A DNA stretch of 64,000 nt from JBCCDY01 sp039030555. GTDB taxonomy: Bacteria > Bacteroidota > Bacteroidia > Cytophagales > Cyclobacteriaceae. Of the stretch, positions 53,034 through 62,454 are shown piece after piece; position 1 is the stretch's first letter, and every line of letters begins with the position of its first letter. The stretch is from positions 1 to 64,000 of the forward strand of contig JBCCDY010000019.1 of NCBI GenBank assembly GCA_039030555.1, written 5' to 3'. The translations under genes were made by a program, and so were the position numbers. The notes beneath the pieces were generated by a model. The model worked only from the letters and a program-made list of their open reading frames with translations, was not told the origin of the DNA and did no database searches.

Positions 53034-53860
53034 TGAGTTACTATTATCTCATATCTGGACTGCCCGACCTTAAATTTAATGAAGGAAATAGGAAGCTGGA
53101 TTTCAATGAGATTTTCGATACCATTCAGAGGAACCTAGATACTGAGGATGAATTGCTTTCGAGGTATTTATTTTATCCTAACGACAATACAAACTTGCTT
53201 GATGCTATTTTTCAGAAACACAAAGAGATTAGTATCTACCCTTTCAAGGAACCTACATTTTGCGATAAAGAAACCATAAGTAACTTTTCAAGGAACAAGG
53301 GCTTTCTTCCGGAATACATGGGTGACTTCCTGAGCCGATGGGAAGAACATTTCCCTTCATTATTAATGTGGGAGATAGAAGAGAAGCTCCTAGAGGCGTT
53401 CTACGCTAAAATTGAGACTTTAGATAATGGTTTTTTGAAGGACTACTTTCTGTTTGAAAGAAGCTTAAAAAAAGTCATGGCTGTTTTTAATAAGTCGTAT
53501 TTCGGAGAAGAAATGCTCGATCTCCCAGCTGACCATCAATCTCTGGCCCATCAGGTCGGTAAAGGTAAAACACCATCGGCAAGCCTGGTCAATAGCTATC
53601 CTTATGTAGAAAAACTAAATGAACTGTTTCCCAGACAGCAGGTAGAGGTGATTGAACAAATTATGGATCAAATCCGGTGGGATTACCTCTCCAATGTTCC
53701 AGGCCATTTTGAAAGGGAAGTTGTATTGGCATATTGCTTAAAGCTTTTTTTGGTGAAGAAGTGGACAGAACGTGATGCTGTTTCCGACAATCAGCACTTT
53801 ATAGAATTAATTCAGAAGATAAAATCAGATGTTTCAACATTAAACACTCAGGCGGTATGA
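53033..53860 (+). CDS. V-type ATPase C-like subunit (DUF2764)
   Basis: 275 residues with the start SYYYLISGLPDLKFNEGNRKLDF, characteristic of the DUF2764 family found in bacterial V-ATPase operons at the place of subunit C (AtpC/NtpC). It is all-helical (SRWEEHFPSLLMWEIEEKLLEA), as expected for the funnel that connects the central stalk to the c ring. Its start overlaps E by 1 bp and its end overlaps A by 4 bp. Confidence 0.88.
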   Translation: MSYYYLISGLPDLKFNEGNRKLDFNEIFDTIQRNLDTEDELLSRYLFYPNDNTNLLDAIFQKHKEISIYPFKEPTFCDKETISNFSRNKGFLPEYMGDFLSRWEEHFPSLLMWEIEEKLLEAFYAKIETLDNGFLKDYFLFERSLKKVMAVFNKSYFGEEMLDLPADHQSLAHQVGKGKTPSASLVNSYPYVEKLNELFPRQQVEVIEQIMDQIRWDYLSNVPGHFEREVVLAYCLKLFLVKKWTERDAVSDNQHFIELIQKIKSDVSTLNTQAV

Positions 53861-55629
53861 CAGAAGGTAAAGTTCAAGGCGTAATCTCAAACCTGATCCT
53901 CATTGAAGCTTCAGGGCCGATTACACAAAACGAAATATGCCTTATTGAAAGTGATGCTAAATTTCTTCAGGCAGAAGTGATCAGGGTTGTGGGAAATGTG
54001 GCTTATGCACAATTGTTTGAGTCGAGCAGGAACATCAGGATAGGAAATAGGGTAGAGTTCACAGGAAGAATGCTGGAGGTAGAGCTAGGGCCTGGTATGC
54101 TTTCCAAAAAGTATGATGGGCTTCAAAATGACCTGGATAAAATGGGTGGTGTGTTCATCAGCATTGGAGAAACCACTCCACCACTCGATGAAGATGTAAA
54201 TTATCATTTTACACCTTTGGCGAAGGCTGGTGACCAGGTCAAGCCTGGGGACTGGTTGGGAAATGTCAAGGAAAACTGGATAGACCATAAGATTATGGTG
54301 CCGTTCAATCTAGAAGGAGATTATCAAGTGAAGCAGGTTGCCGAAGACGGTGATTATAAGATTTACGATACTATGGCCGTTCTGCAAGATGGTCAGGGAA
54401 AAGAAATTATAGTTACTATGACCCAAAAGTGGCCGGTCAAGTTGGCTGTGAATAAATTCAAACAACAGCTCAGGCCATTTAACATCATGCAAACTGGGAT
54501 GAGGGTGATGGACACCTTAAACCCGATCACTGAAGGAGGAACAGGCTATATTCCAGGGCCTTTTGGAACGGGGAAAACGGTGCTTCAACAGGCGATAGCG
54601 AAAAATAGTGAGGCCGATGTAGTCATTATTGTGGCGTGTGGCGAACGTGCCAATGAGGTCGTCGAGATTTTCACAGAGTTCCCCCAAATGGTCGATCCTA
54701 AAACAGGGAGAAAATTGGATGAGAAAATCTCTATAATTTGTAATACTTCGAATATGCCTGTAGCCGCCAGAGAAGCTTCAGTTTATGTGGGAATGACCAT
54801 GGCTGAGTACTATCGAAACATGGGATTAAAAGTGCTGATGCTGGCCGATTCGACTTCAAGGTGGGCACAAGCCCTTCGTGAAATGTCTAACCGCCTGGAA
54901 GAATTGCCCGGCCAGGATGCATTCCCGGTAGAGTTACCAGCAACCATTGCTAATTTTTACAGTAGGGCAGGTTTGATTGAATTGAATAATGGAGAATTTG
55001 GGTCTATTACCTTCATTGGAACCATCTCTCCAGCCGGAGGTAATTTTAAGGAACCAGTTACCGAATCGACCAGTAAAGTGGCTCGTTGTTTCTACGCGCT
55101 TTCGCAGAAAAGGGCAGATGCCAAGCGTTATCCAGCCATTGATCCTTTGGCTTCTTATTCCAAGTATCTGGATTATCCCGAATTTGTACAGGATTCAAAT
55201 GAAAACTTACAGGAAGGTTGGGTGGAAATGGTGAAAAGGTCAAAAGACTATTTAAGGGATGGACTGGAAGCACGGGATCAGATCAATATTTTAGGTGATG
55301 ATGCTGTTCCGGTGGAATACCACATTAGTTTTTGGAAAAGTGAAGTCATTGATTTTGCCATTATTCAACAAGATTCCTTTGATGATGTAGATATGAACAC
55401 CCCGTTGGAGCGTCAGATTTATATGTTAAATAAAGTTGTTCGACTTTGTGAATCACCTTTTGAATTCGAGGAGTTCAACGAAGTAGGGGAGTACTTTAAA
55501 CAATTGATCAACCTGCTTAAGCAAATGAATTATGCTGAATTCCAGTCGCCTACTTTCAAAAAGTATGAAACGCAATTGGAGGAAGCTTTACAACGATTTA
55601 GTGAAACCGAACAAACTACAGCGGCATGA
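53857..55629 (+). CDS. atpA: V-type ATPase catalytic subunit A
   Basis: 590 residues. Catalytic subunit with Walker A GPFGTGKT (residues 234-241), preceded by the A-type non-homologous insertion. VVIIVACGERANEVVEIF, LMLADSTSRWAQALREMSNR and GSITFIGTISPAGGNFKEP are hallmark blocks. It hydrolyses or makes ATP in the cytoplasmic A3B3 head. The 4-bp overlaps on both sides indicate a tight operon. Confidence 0.97.
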   Translation: MTEGKVQGVISNLILIEASGPITQNEICLIESDAKFLQAEVIRVVGNVAYAQLFESSRNIRIGNRVEFTGRMLEVELGPGMLSKKYDGLQNDLDKMGGVFISIGETTPPLDEDVNYHFTPLAKAGDQVKPGDWLGNVKENWIDHKIMVPFNLEGDYQVKQVAEDGDYKIYDTMAVLQDGQGKEIIVTMTQKWPVKLAVNKFKQQLRPFNIMQTGMRVMDTLNPITEGGTGYIPGPFGTGKTVLQQAIAKNSEADVVIIVACGERANEVVEIFTEFPQMVDPKTGRKLDEKISIICNTSNMPVAAREASVYVGMTMAEYYRNMGLKVLMLADSTSRWAQALREMSNRLEELPGQDAFPVELPATIANFYSRAGLIELNNGEFGSITFIGTISPAGGNFKEPVTESTSKVARCFYALSQKRADAKRYPAIDPLASYSKYLDYPEFVQDSNENLQEGWVEMVKRSKDYLRDGLEARDQINILGDDAVPVEYHISFWKSEVIDFAIIQQDSFDDVDMNTPLERQIYMLNKVVRLCESPFEFEEFNEVGEYFKQLINLLKQMNYAEFQSPTFKKYETQLEEALQRFSETEQTTAA

Positions 55630-56969
55630 AAACCAAAGCATTCCAACGTATCTATACCGAAGTCAAAAATATAACAAAAGCGACCTGCGTAGTTAATGCC
55701 GAAGGTGTTCGTTTTGGTGAACTGGCATGGATTGACGATCGTCCCGCTCAGGTGATCAGCGTAAAAGAAGATCAGGTTACTTTACAAGTTTTTGGAGGAA
55801 CAGAAGGTGTAGCTTCTAATTCAGAAATTGTATTTGCCGGAAGGCCTCCAACCTTAAAAGTTGGTGACCTGCTGGCCGGAAGGTTTTTAAACGCTTACGG
55901 TGAACCGATTGATGATGGACCTGAATTACAAGGAGAAGAAAGGCTGACGAAAGCCGATGCAGTGAACCCAGTGAGGCGTTCTAAGCCGGATGTGCTTTTG
56001 GCAACGGGAATTGCCGGGATCGACTTGAACAATACACTAGTCACAGGACAGAAAATACCTTTTTTTGCCGACCCTGATCAACCCTATAACCAGGTTTTAG
56101 CAGAGGTGGCTATGCGAGCAGAGGCTGATAAGATCATTCTGGGAGGTATGGGGCTATCTTATGATGATTATCTCTTTTTCAAAGATACATTTACTAAAGC
56201 GGGCGTACTTGATAAGATCGTGAGCTTTGTAAACACTTCTCAGGATCCACCTTTGGAACGCTTGCTGATTCCGGACATGGCTTGCACGGCGGCGGAATAT
56301 TTTGCGAATGACAAGCAACAAAAGGTATTGGTCTTACTTACAGACATGACGCTGTTTGCAGATGCCCTTGCCATCGTGGCGAATAAAATGGATCAGATTC
56401 CGTCCAAAGATTCTATGCCGGGTTCTTTGTATAGCGACTTGGCTAGTATTTATGAGAAAGCGGTTCAATTTGCGCATGGAGGCTCTATTACGATCGTTGC
56501 GGTCACGACCTTAAATGAGGGCGACATCACCCATGCGATACCGGATAATACCGGTTACATCACAGAAGGCCAGTTATTTCTGAAGCATGACACCACCATC
56601 GGAAAAGTAATTGTTGATCCTTTCAGAAGTCTTTCGAGGTTAAAACAAAACGTAATTGGAAAGAAAACCAGGGAAGATCATCCACAGGTGATGAACACGC
56701 TGGTTCGATTATATGCAGATGCAGTTGATGCCCGAACCAAAAAGGAAAACGGGTTCGACCTGAACGAATATGATGAACGCTGCCTCGAATTCGCAAAGGA
56801 ATATGCCGTAAAACTGCTGGCCATCGATATCAATATTTCAGTGGATGAAATGCTCGATATCGGGTGGAGGTTGCTTCAGAAATTTTTCAAAAAATACGAA
56901 GTAGGGATTAAAGAAGAATTAATGAACAAGTACTGGAAAGAAGAAATTAAGATGGAAAAAGTGGCTTAA
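55626..56969 (+). CDS. atpB: V-type ATPase regulatory subunit B
   Basis: 447 residues, non-catalytic partner of A: Walker A is absent, as usual. Family blocks are ITKATCVVNAEGVRFGELA, IPFFADPDQPYNQVLAEVAMRAE, VLLTDMTLFADALAIVANK, DSMPGSLYSDLASIYEKA and FRSLSRLKQNVIGKKTREDH. It overlaps A by 4 bp and precedes D by 10 bp. Confidence 0.97.
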   Translation: MKTKAFQRIYTEVKNITKATCVVNAEGVRFGELAWIDDRPAQVISVKEDQVTLQVFGGTEGVASNSEIVFAGRPPTLKVGDLLAGRFLNAYGEPIDDGPELQGEERLTKADAVNPVRRSKPDVLLATGIAGIDLNNTLVTGQKIPFFADPDQPYNQVLAEVAMRAEADKIILGGMGLSYDDYLFFKDTFTKAGVLDKIVSFVNTSQDPPLERLLIPDMACTAAEYFANDKQQKVLVLLTDMTLFADALAIVANKMDQIPSKDSMPGSLYSDLASIYEKAVQFAHGGSITIVAVTTLNEGDITHAIPDNTGYITEGQLFLKHDTTIGKVIVDPFRSLSRLKQNVIGKKTREDHPQVMNTLVRLYADAVDARTKKENGFDLNEYDERCLEFAKEYAVKLLAIDINISVDEMLDIGWRLLQKFFKKYEVGIKEELMNKYWKEEIKMEKVA

Positions 56970-56979
56970 GTAAAATTCG

Positions 56980-57576
56980 ATGGCTCTAAAGTTCAACTAT
57001 AATAAAACCACTATTCAAAGCTTCAAAAAGCAGCTTTCCATTCGTGAGAAAGCACTTCCAATACTGAAAAACAAAGAAACAGCGTTGAGACAAGAGGTTA
57101 AATCGTTGGCGAAAGCGATTGAAAAATTAGAAGAAGAACGAACGGAGATTGATAAAGATTTAGAGCAATTCAAGCCATTCTGGAAGGAGTTCCCTAACGT
57201 TTTGAGTCTGGGAGGTTTAAATACCTTTCAAAAGAAAATTATAGGTGTAAAAGTACGGGAGGTCGACACGATTAAATTTAAGATTGCCGATATAAGTTGG
57301 TGGAATTTATCTCCGTGGATTCCTTTAGGAATTAAGATGCTAAAGAAGAAAATAGCACTTGACCTTCAAATTGAGATTAGGAAGGAACAGTTGGAAAAAC
57401 TTCAATCTGCAAGGAAAAAGACGACACAAAAAGTCAACCTTTATGAGAAAGTCCAGATACCGGAGTATTCCTCGGCGATTTTAAAGATCAAACGATTTTT
57501 GGAGGATAAAGAGAATATTTCCAAAGCAGGGCAGAAGATCATGAAGCGAAAGCAGGAATTAAAAGAAGTAGCATGA
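56980..57576 (+). CDS. atpD: V-type ATPase subunit D
   Basis: 198 residues, the central rotor stalk. Long N- and C-terminal helices form the coiled-coil shaft (LSIREKALPILKNKETALRQ, QKVNLYEKVQIPEYSSAILK, and SAILKIKRFLEDKENISKAG). The C-terminal pattern is that of the A/V-type D family rather than F-type gamma. It overlaps I by 4 bp. Confidence 0.92.
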   Translation: MALKFNYNKTTIQSFKKQLSIREKALPILKNKETALRQEVKSLAKAIEKLEEERTEIDKDLEQFKPFWKEFPNVLSLGGLNTFQKKIIGVKVREVDTIKFKIADISWWNLSPWIPLGIKMLKKKIALDLQIEIRKEQLEKLQSARKKTTQKVNLYEKVQIPEYSSAILKIKRFLEDKENISKAGQKIMKRKQELKEVA

Positions 57577-59417
57577 AGTCCTTGTTCAAAAAAATAACGC
57601 TACTAGCCTTTCATAAGCAACGCGAAGCGTTGACGGAGACGCTTCAGGATTTGGGTGTGATCCATTTGGAAACAAAATCGGATTTCCGAGATGATGATGT
57701 TGAAGAGTTGGAGCGGCAGAAATATCAGATAGAACGTGTTGTTCAGATTCTTGAAAAACGCTCTACCGAAAAAATTTATAGGGAAGCAGTGGGCGAGACT
57801 TCAAACTTATCGAGCCAGGAAGTTGTAAAGGAAGTGTTGGAATTGCAGAGGGAAAAAGAAGAGCGTATCCAACTCCGACAGACCTTGAGCAAGGACTATG
57901 TTAAACTGGAGCCTTGGGGGGATTTTGATCATGGAAAGTTAAAAGCTCTAGCTGAACGTGGGGTTTACTTTCATTTTTTTAGTGCAGGAAAGAAAGAATT
58001 CAATCAGTATGACTGGCAGTCTGAAAGTATAGAAATCATCCACAGAGGAGCCGATAGGATTTACTTTGTAGAGATCGGTAGGGAAATAGAATCTAAACTG
58101 ACTTTTGAGCCAGTTATTTTACCTCCCCGTAAACTACGTGATCTAAAGAAAGAGTTGGAGTCTATTGAATCGAGACATGAACAACTCAACCAGTCGATCG
58201 GTACATTCACAAAGTATATTAAAAAGCTGGGTAAGGAACTCATTGAGCTTGAAAATAGAATAGGGGTACAAACCGTAAATAGTAGTTACGATAAGCATGC
58301 TGAAAACCGATTGATCTCTATCGAAGGGTGGTTTCCTATTCATATGGAAGACCGGCTTCGGTTTGTATTGGATAAACAGAAAATGACCTATTCTGTTTCG
58401 GAAGCACAAGCTGGTGACAAGGTGCCCGTATTGCTGAACAATGCAAAGTACCCCAGACTTTTTGAAAACATTACTAAGATCTTTGAACTGCCAAACTACT
58501 ACGAAATGGATCTGACTCCATTCATAGCGGTGTTTTATCCAATATTGTTCGCATACTGCCTTGGTGATGCCGGTTATGGATTGGTTTTATTAATAGCTTC
58601 CTTGATTGGTTGGTTTACATTTTTGAAAACGAACCGAAACTTTTCCATTCTTGGAGTCATATTAGGTTCAGTCACCACTGCGATGGGTATCGTGAAGTCG
58701 GGAAGTGTTTTTGGGTTACCCCTGGAAAAAGGAGGATATTCCTTTCTTGAATTCCTTTCCGCTTATGTGATTATACCGGATGACCAGGATTTTATTTTTA
58801 ATGCATTCAATGTAGCCTTGATGATCGGGGTTATTCAGATTGTGACCGGAATCATTGTTTCTATCGTAAATAAGCTCAAATACAAAGGCGTAAACGAGGC
58901 TTTGGCACAATTCGGAAAACTATTTATTGTGGGTAGTTTAATCTGGATTTTCCTTGGCGATATGCAGGAAATGACGTTGTTCCAACCCTATGGCTTTCTT
59001 CGTAAGGGCATACTTGTGCTTGGAATATTAATGGTTTTGCTATTTCATGATATGACCATCCCTGTCCTGAAACGAATTGCCTCGGGAGTGCTGCCACTCT
59101 TCTTTATTTTCACAGGAATTTTAGGAGATGTCCTATCTTATGTTAGACTTTTTGCCCTTGGGGTGGCATCTTCAGTATTAGGACTTGTTGTTAACCAAAT
59201 CGGAATTCAGATTTTGGGAAATGGTTGGTGGGGAATTATTATAGGAATTGTATTTCTGCTATTTGGCCACACACTGAATTTTGGTATTGCTATTCTAGGA
59301 TCATTCGTCCATCCTTTAAGATTAACTTTTGTGGAATTTTATAATAACGCACAATTCGAAGGTGGCGGAATGGAATACAAACCTTTTAGAAAAGAAGTGA
59401 TCAACGAAATGAATTAA
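57573..59417 (+). CDS. atpI: V-type ATPase subunit I (a)
   Basis: 614 residues. The cytoplasmic N-terminal half (1 to about 300) is a coiled-coil stator arm (FRDDDVEELERQKYQIERVV). The C-terminal half has about seven membrane helices. PFIAVFYPILFAYCLGDAGYG opens the membrane domain, and VLSYVRLFALGVASSVLGLV carries the essential Arg facing the c ring. It forms the ion half-channels with subunit K. Confidence 0.95.
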   Translation: MKSLFKKITLLAFHKQREALTETLQDLGVIHLETKSDFRDDDVEELERQKYQIERVVQILEKRSTEKIYREAVGETSNLSSQEVVKEVLELQREKEERIQLRQTLSKDYVKLEPWGDFDHGKLKALAERGVYFHFFSAGKKEFNQYDWQSESIEIIHRGADRIYFVEIGREIESKLTFEPVILPPRKLRDLKKELESIESRHEQLNQSIGTFTKYIKKLGKELIELENRIGVQTVNSSYDKHAENRLISIEGWFPIHMEDRLRFVLDKQKMTYSVSEAQAGDKVPVLLNNAKYPRLFENITKIFELPNYYEMDLTPFIAVFYPILFAYCLGDAGYGLVLLIASLIGWFTFLKTNRNFSILGVILGSVTTAMGIVKSGSVFGLPLEKGGYSFLEFLSAYVIIPDDQDFIFNAFNVALMIGVIQIVTGIIVSIVNKLKYKGVNEALAQFGKLFIVGSLIWIFLGDMQEMTLFQPYGFLRKGILVLGILMVLLFHDMTIPVLKRIASGVLPLFFIFTGILGDVLSYVRLFALGVASSVLGLVVNQIGIQILGNGWWGIIIGIVFLLFGHTLNFGIAILGSFVHPLRLTFVEFYNNAQFEGGGMEYKPFRKEVINEMN

Positions 59418-59427
59418 AATAAAAAAC

Positions 59428-59880
59428 ATGGAAACACTACCATTAACTCTAGCATTTATAGGAATAGGACTTTTGGTTGGCCTAGCAGGCTGTGGGAGTG
59501 CTATGGGCACGGCCACCGGAGCTATGGCTACCGTAGGAGCTTTGAAAAAACGTCCCGAATCTTTTGGATCTTTCATTGTCTTAAGTGCCTTACCCGGTAC
59601 ACAGGGACTGTATGGATTTGCTGGCTTCTTCATACTTCAAGACCTGATCGGTCCATCAATGACTTTACTTCAAGGTGCAGGAATTCTGGGAGGGGGATTG
59701 GCACTAGGTCTCGCTGGCCTGTTTTCAGGAATGTATCAGGGAAAAGTTTGTGCTAGTAGTATTGATAGCATCGGTTCTGGAAATGATGTTTTTGGAAGAG
59801 CATTAATTTTAGCTGTTTTTCCTGAATTGTATGCAATTATTGCTTTTGCTTCTCTGTTCCTTATAAGAGGGGTCCTTTAA
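59428..59880 (+). CDS. atpK: V-type ATPase c-ring subunit K, Na+-type
   Basis: 150 residues, two fused helical hairpins (four membrane helices), like Enterococcus NtpK. The ion site residues of E. hirae NtpK (Leu61, Thr64, Gln65, Tyr68, Gln110, Glu139) have equivalents here at Leu55, Thr58, Gln59, Tyr62 (LPGTQGLY), Gln104 (MYQGK) and Glu133 (PELYA), all offset by exactly six. This pattern predicts Na+ coupling. The first hairpin lacks its own carboxylate, as usual for the doubled form. Confidence 0.95.
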   Translation: METLPLTLAFIGIGLLVGLAGCGSAMGTATGAMATVGALKKRPESFGSFIVLSALPGTQGLYGFAGFFILQDLIGPSMTLLQGAGILGGGLALGLAGLFSGMYQGKVCASSIDSIGSGNDVFGRALILAVFPELYAIIAFASLFLIRGVL

Positions 59881-59891
59881 CAAAAAAGAAA

Positions 59892-60818
59892 ATGAGCAAT
59901 CAAACCGAACGAAAAATAGAAATCGCAATGGTGGGACTAGATCTCACTGAAATGGATGATTACATTCTGAAATATACCAGAATGATATGCGATCATCTGA
60001 AATTTCAGAAAATATTTTTCGTTCATATCGCCAAAGACCTGGAATTACCGGAGGAGATCAGAAGTAAATATCCGGACTTGTTAGCCCCCCTTGATGAAAG
60101 CATTGAGGGTGATATCAGGAAGAAAGTTAGAAAATATTTTGAGGGATGCGGTGCAGAATTGGACGTTATAATCCAGGAAGGAAGTCCCATCCAAAAAATG
60201 CTTAAGCTCTCAAAGATCAAAGGTGTAGACCTGATGATCATGGGTAGGAAAAAAAGTTTGAAAGGATCGGGTATTGTTGCGAGCCATATCGCTAGGAATA
60301 GCCCATGTTCATTGCTGCTGGTTACGCCTAATGGATATAGTGATATTAATAAAATACTTGTTCCCCTTGATTTTTCGCCGCATTCTTTGCTTTCGATACA
60401 CCAAGCCTTGGATATCGTAGGGGGAGATCATTCAAAAATAGTATTGGCCCATATTTATTCAGTCCCGCAAGGCCATACCAAAATAGGAAAATCGTATGCT
60501 GAGTTTTCCGAGATCATGAAAGGACACGCCGAAAGTGAATACTACGGGTTTATGAAAAAGAACCAACTTCCTGATGGTATTCCATGCCACTACTTACTTG
60601 ATGGCTTTGGGAAAGGTGTAGACTCAGTTTATGAATTAGCGCAGAAAGAAGCGGCTGATCTTATCGTAGTAGGTTCCAAAGGGCGGACTAATGCATCGGC
60701 CATCTTTTTAGGTTCATTTGCTGAAAAGTTAGCGTATAAGGATAATAATATTCCCGTATTCATTGTGAAGGATAAAGGTGAAAATCTGGGCTTTCTGCAG
60801 GCACTTTTGAGGATATAA
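59892..60818 (+). CDS. Tandem universal stress protein
   Basis: 308 residues, two Usp domains. Domain one (1 to about 148) has IAMVGLDLTEMDD and MIMGRKKSLKGSGIVASHIA. Domain two (about 155-300) opens with ILVPLDFSPHSLLSIHQALD and holds an ATP-binding-like loop, VVGSKGRTNASAIFLGSFAEKL, before NIPVFIV. It follows subunit K by 11 bp, so it closes the V-ATPase transcription unit, matching the Usp at the unit's start. Confidence 0.92.
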   Translation: MSNQTERKIEIAMVGLDLTEMDDYILKYTRMICDHLKFQKIFFVHIAKDLELPEEIRSKYPDLLAPLDESIEGDIRKKVRKYFEGCGAELDVIIQEGSPIQKMLKLSKIKGVDLMIMGRKKSLKGSGIVASHIARNSPCSLLLVTPNGYSDINKILVPLDFSPHSLLSIHQALDIVGGDHSKIVLAHIYSVPQGHTKIGKSYAEFSEIMKGHAESEYYGFMKKNQLPDGIPCHYLLDGFGKGVDSVYELAQKEAADLIVVGSKGRTNASAIFLGSFAEKLAYKDNNIPVFIVKDKGENLGFLQALLRI

Positions 60819-60864
60819 GGATTAATTGATATATGTAAAATCTGAAAACTAGAATTAGTTCCAT

Positions 60865-60919
60865 ATACTATCTTTTAAAGATAGTATTTTAAATTGATAG
60901 TATCGATAAAAGATACTAT
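60865..60919. promoter_or_regulatory. Two palindromes upstream of higBA (candidate HigA operators)
   Basis: ATACTATCTTT (60865-60875) pairs with AAAGATAGTAT (60877-60887) as a perfect palindrome with a single central base. ATAGTATC (60897-60904) and GATACTAT (60912-60919) form a second inverted repeat with the same core (ATAGTAT). Both lie within 65 bp of the higB start, where HigA-type antitoxins autoregulate. Confidence 0.65.
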
Positions 60920-60928
60920 ATTCAAAGT

Positions 60929-61210
60929 ATGATTAAAAGCTTCGGATGTAAGCATACCGAGAAAGTCTGGAAAGGTGTAAAAACAAAAAAGTGGAGTGAT
61001 GAAGTTGCTAATAATGCTTTAAGAAAACTATTTATGATCAACGCTGCCGATAAAATACAAGATTTGAGAATTCCTCCTTCTAACCGATTGCATAAACTGA
61101 AAGGTGATATGAAGACCTATTGGGCTATTAGCGTAAACGATCAGTGGAGAATAATTTTCAAGTGGGAGGGCGTTAACGCCTATGACGTACAAATAATTGA
61201 TTATCACTAA
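60929..61210 (+). CDS. higB: HigB-like toxin (RelE/ParE superfamily)
   Basis: 93 residues, matching the HigB family: IKSFGCKHTEKVWKG, LRKLFMINAADKIQDLRIPP, SNRLHKLKGDMKTYWAISV, NDQWRIIFKWEG and a final IIDYH. HigB toxins are ribosome-dependent mRNA endonucleases that slow growth when unneutralised. Toxin-first order with the antitoxin overlapping by 1 bp is typical of higBA. Confidence 0.92.
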   Translation: MIKSFGCKHTEKVWKGVKTKKWSDEVANNALRKLFMINAADKIQDLRIPPSNRLHKLKGDMKTYWAISVNDQWRIIFKWEGVNAYDVQIIDYH

Positions 61211-61500
61211 TGCTGAAGAATAATATACATCCGGGAGAGATATTGGAAACCGAGTTTCTAAAGCCATTAAATATAACAGCGTATAAATTGGCAAAGGAAA
61301 TCGGGGTTCAACAGACTCGTATCAGTCAGATCATTAAAGAAAAGAGATCTATCACGGCCGATACAGCGATTCGGCTATCAAAATTTTTTGGAACCACCGA
61401 GGAGTTTTGGATGAACCTACAACGTGAGTATGATTTAAGAATAGCACATGCAGAAAGAGGAGATGAGTTTATGAGAATACAAAAATGTGAGTTTGTATAG
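61210..61500 (+). CDS. higA: HigA-like antitoxin (HTH)
   Basis: 96 residues. NIHPGEILETEFLKPLNITA is the HigA (VapI) signature. The helix-turn-helix follows (KLAKEIGVQQTRISQIIKEK), then AIRLSKFFGTTEEFWMNLQ. It binds HigB and represses its own operon at the upstream palindromes. It starts at the ATG overlapping the toxin's stop. Confidence 0.94.
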   Translation: MLKNNIHPGEILETEFLKPLNITAYKLAKEIGVQQTRISQIIKEKRSITADTAIRLSKFFGTTEEFWMNLQREYDLRIAHAERGDEFMRIQKCEFV

Positions 61501-61511
61501 TGGTTAGCTAT

Positions 61512-61552
61512 AACGTCATTCCTAAGCTCAGAGTATTCAGAGCGGGAATATT
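61512..61552. repeat. Degenerate REP-like element
   Basis: CGTCATTCC followed about 20 bp later by GGGAATATT resembles the core of the REP-like palindrome at 43349-43484. It lies between higA and the third Usp gene. Confidence 0.35.
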
Positions 61553-61611
61553 TTTAACCTTGTTTTAATATGAAGTAAGTGATCAATTAGAAACTAAATC
61601 GAATTTCAATT

Positions 61612-62454
61612 ATGGCAAAAATTAGAATAATAGTTCCGACTGATTTTTCAGAGATCGCAAATAATGCATTGAAACTAGCTATTGATTTAGCGAAGAAAAT
61701 AGACGGAGAACTTATTTTAGTCAATGCCTTTAACATTCCAACCTCTTACGGGGAAGTAGGGGTAAACAATTTAGTGAAAGGTATGGCCTATGAGGTAGAA
61801 AAAGATATTGAACAGAAGTTTATTGAACTGGAAGATAATGTTGAAGGGCTTTCAGAAATACTCTTCAAGACGGAAGTTAAACATGGCACTGTCTCAAATG
61901 TGATCAACAGCCTGGTAGGTTTATACAATGCTGATTTGATTGTAATGGGAACCAAAGGGGCTAGTGGACTCGAAGAAGTTATTATAGGTAGTAATGCCAG
62001 TGATGCCTTGAAATACTCTAAATGCCCCGTGTTGGTAGTTCCTCAAAACAGTTCTATTGAAGGCCTTCACAAAGTTGTTTTTGCAAGTGATTTTAAACGA
62101 ATAGATAACAAAGAATCTCTTGCACCGCTAAAGCTGATCATGCTTTTGTATAAATCAGACTTAGCTATTTTGCATATAAACACCTCAGAGTCCGATCTTT
62201 CTGAAGAAGAATTAGAAGAAAAGAAAGCTCTGGAGACGTATTTTAAAGGTTCTCCACAAGTAAATCACGAATTGACATATAGCTCTGTCGAAAGTGGGAT
62301 CAAGGAGTACATATCGAAAAATCCAACAGATCTTTTAGCTATGGTACGTAGGAAACATGGCTTTTGGGAGAAATTATTGAAAGGCAGTCAAACCCAAAAG
62401 CTGGTGGATCATGGAGATGTACCGGTTTTGATATTCCCAGCTGAAAATGGGTAA
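61612..62454 (+). CDS. Tandem universal stress protein
   Basis: 280 residues, two Usp domains. The first has IIVPTDFSEIANNALKLAI and the ATP-binding-like loop VMGTKGASGLEEVIIGSNAS before CPVLVVP. The second (FASDFKRIDNKESLAPLKLI) appears degenerate, as in the 51595 gene. The two proteins share layout and similar openings (PTDFSE), so they are probable paralogues. It stands alone, separated from the V-ATPase unit by higBA. Confidence 0.92.
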   Translation: MAKIRIIVPTDFSEIANNALKLAIDLAKKIDGELILVNAFNIPTSYGEVGVNNLVKGMAYEVEKDIEQKFIELEDNVEGLSEILFKTEVKHGTVSNVINSLVGLYNADLIVMGTKGASGLEEVIIGSNASDALKYSKCPVLVVPQNSSIEGLHKVVFASDFKRIDNKESLAPLKLIMLLYKSDLAILHINTSESDLSEEELEEKKALETYFKGSPQVNHELTYSSVESGIKEYISKNPTDLLAMVRRKHGFWEKLLKGSQTQKLVDHGDVPVLIFPAENG

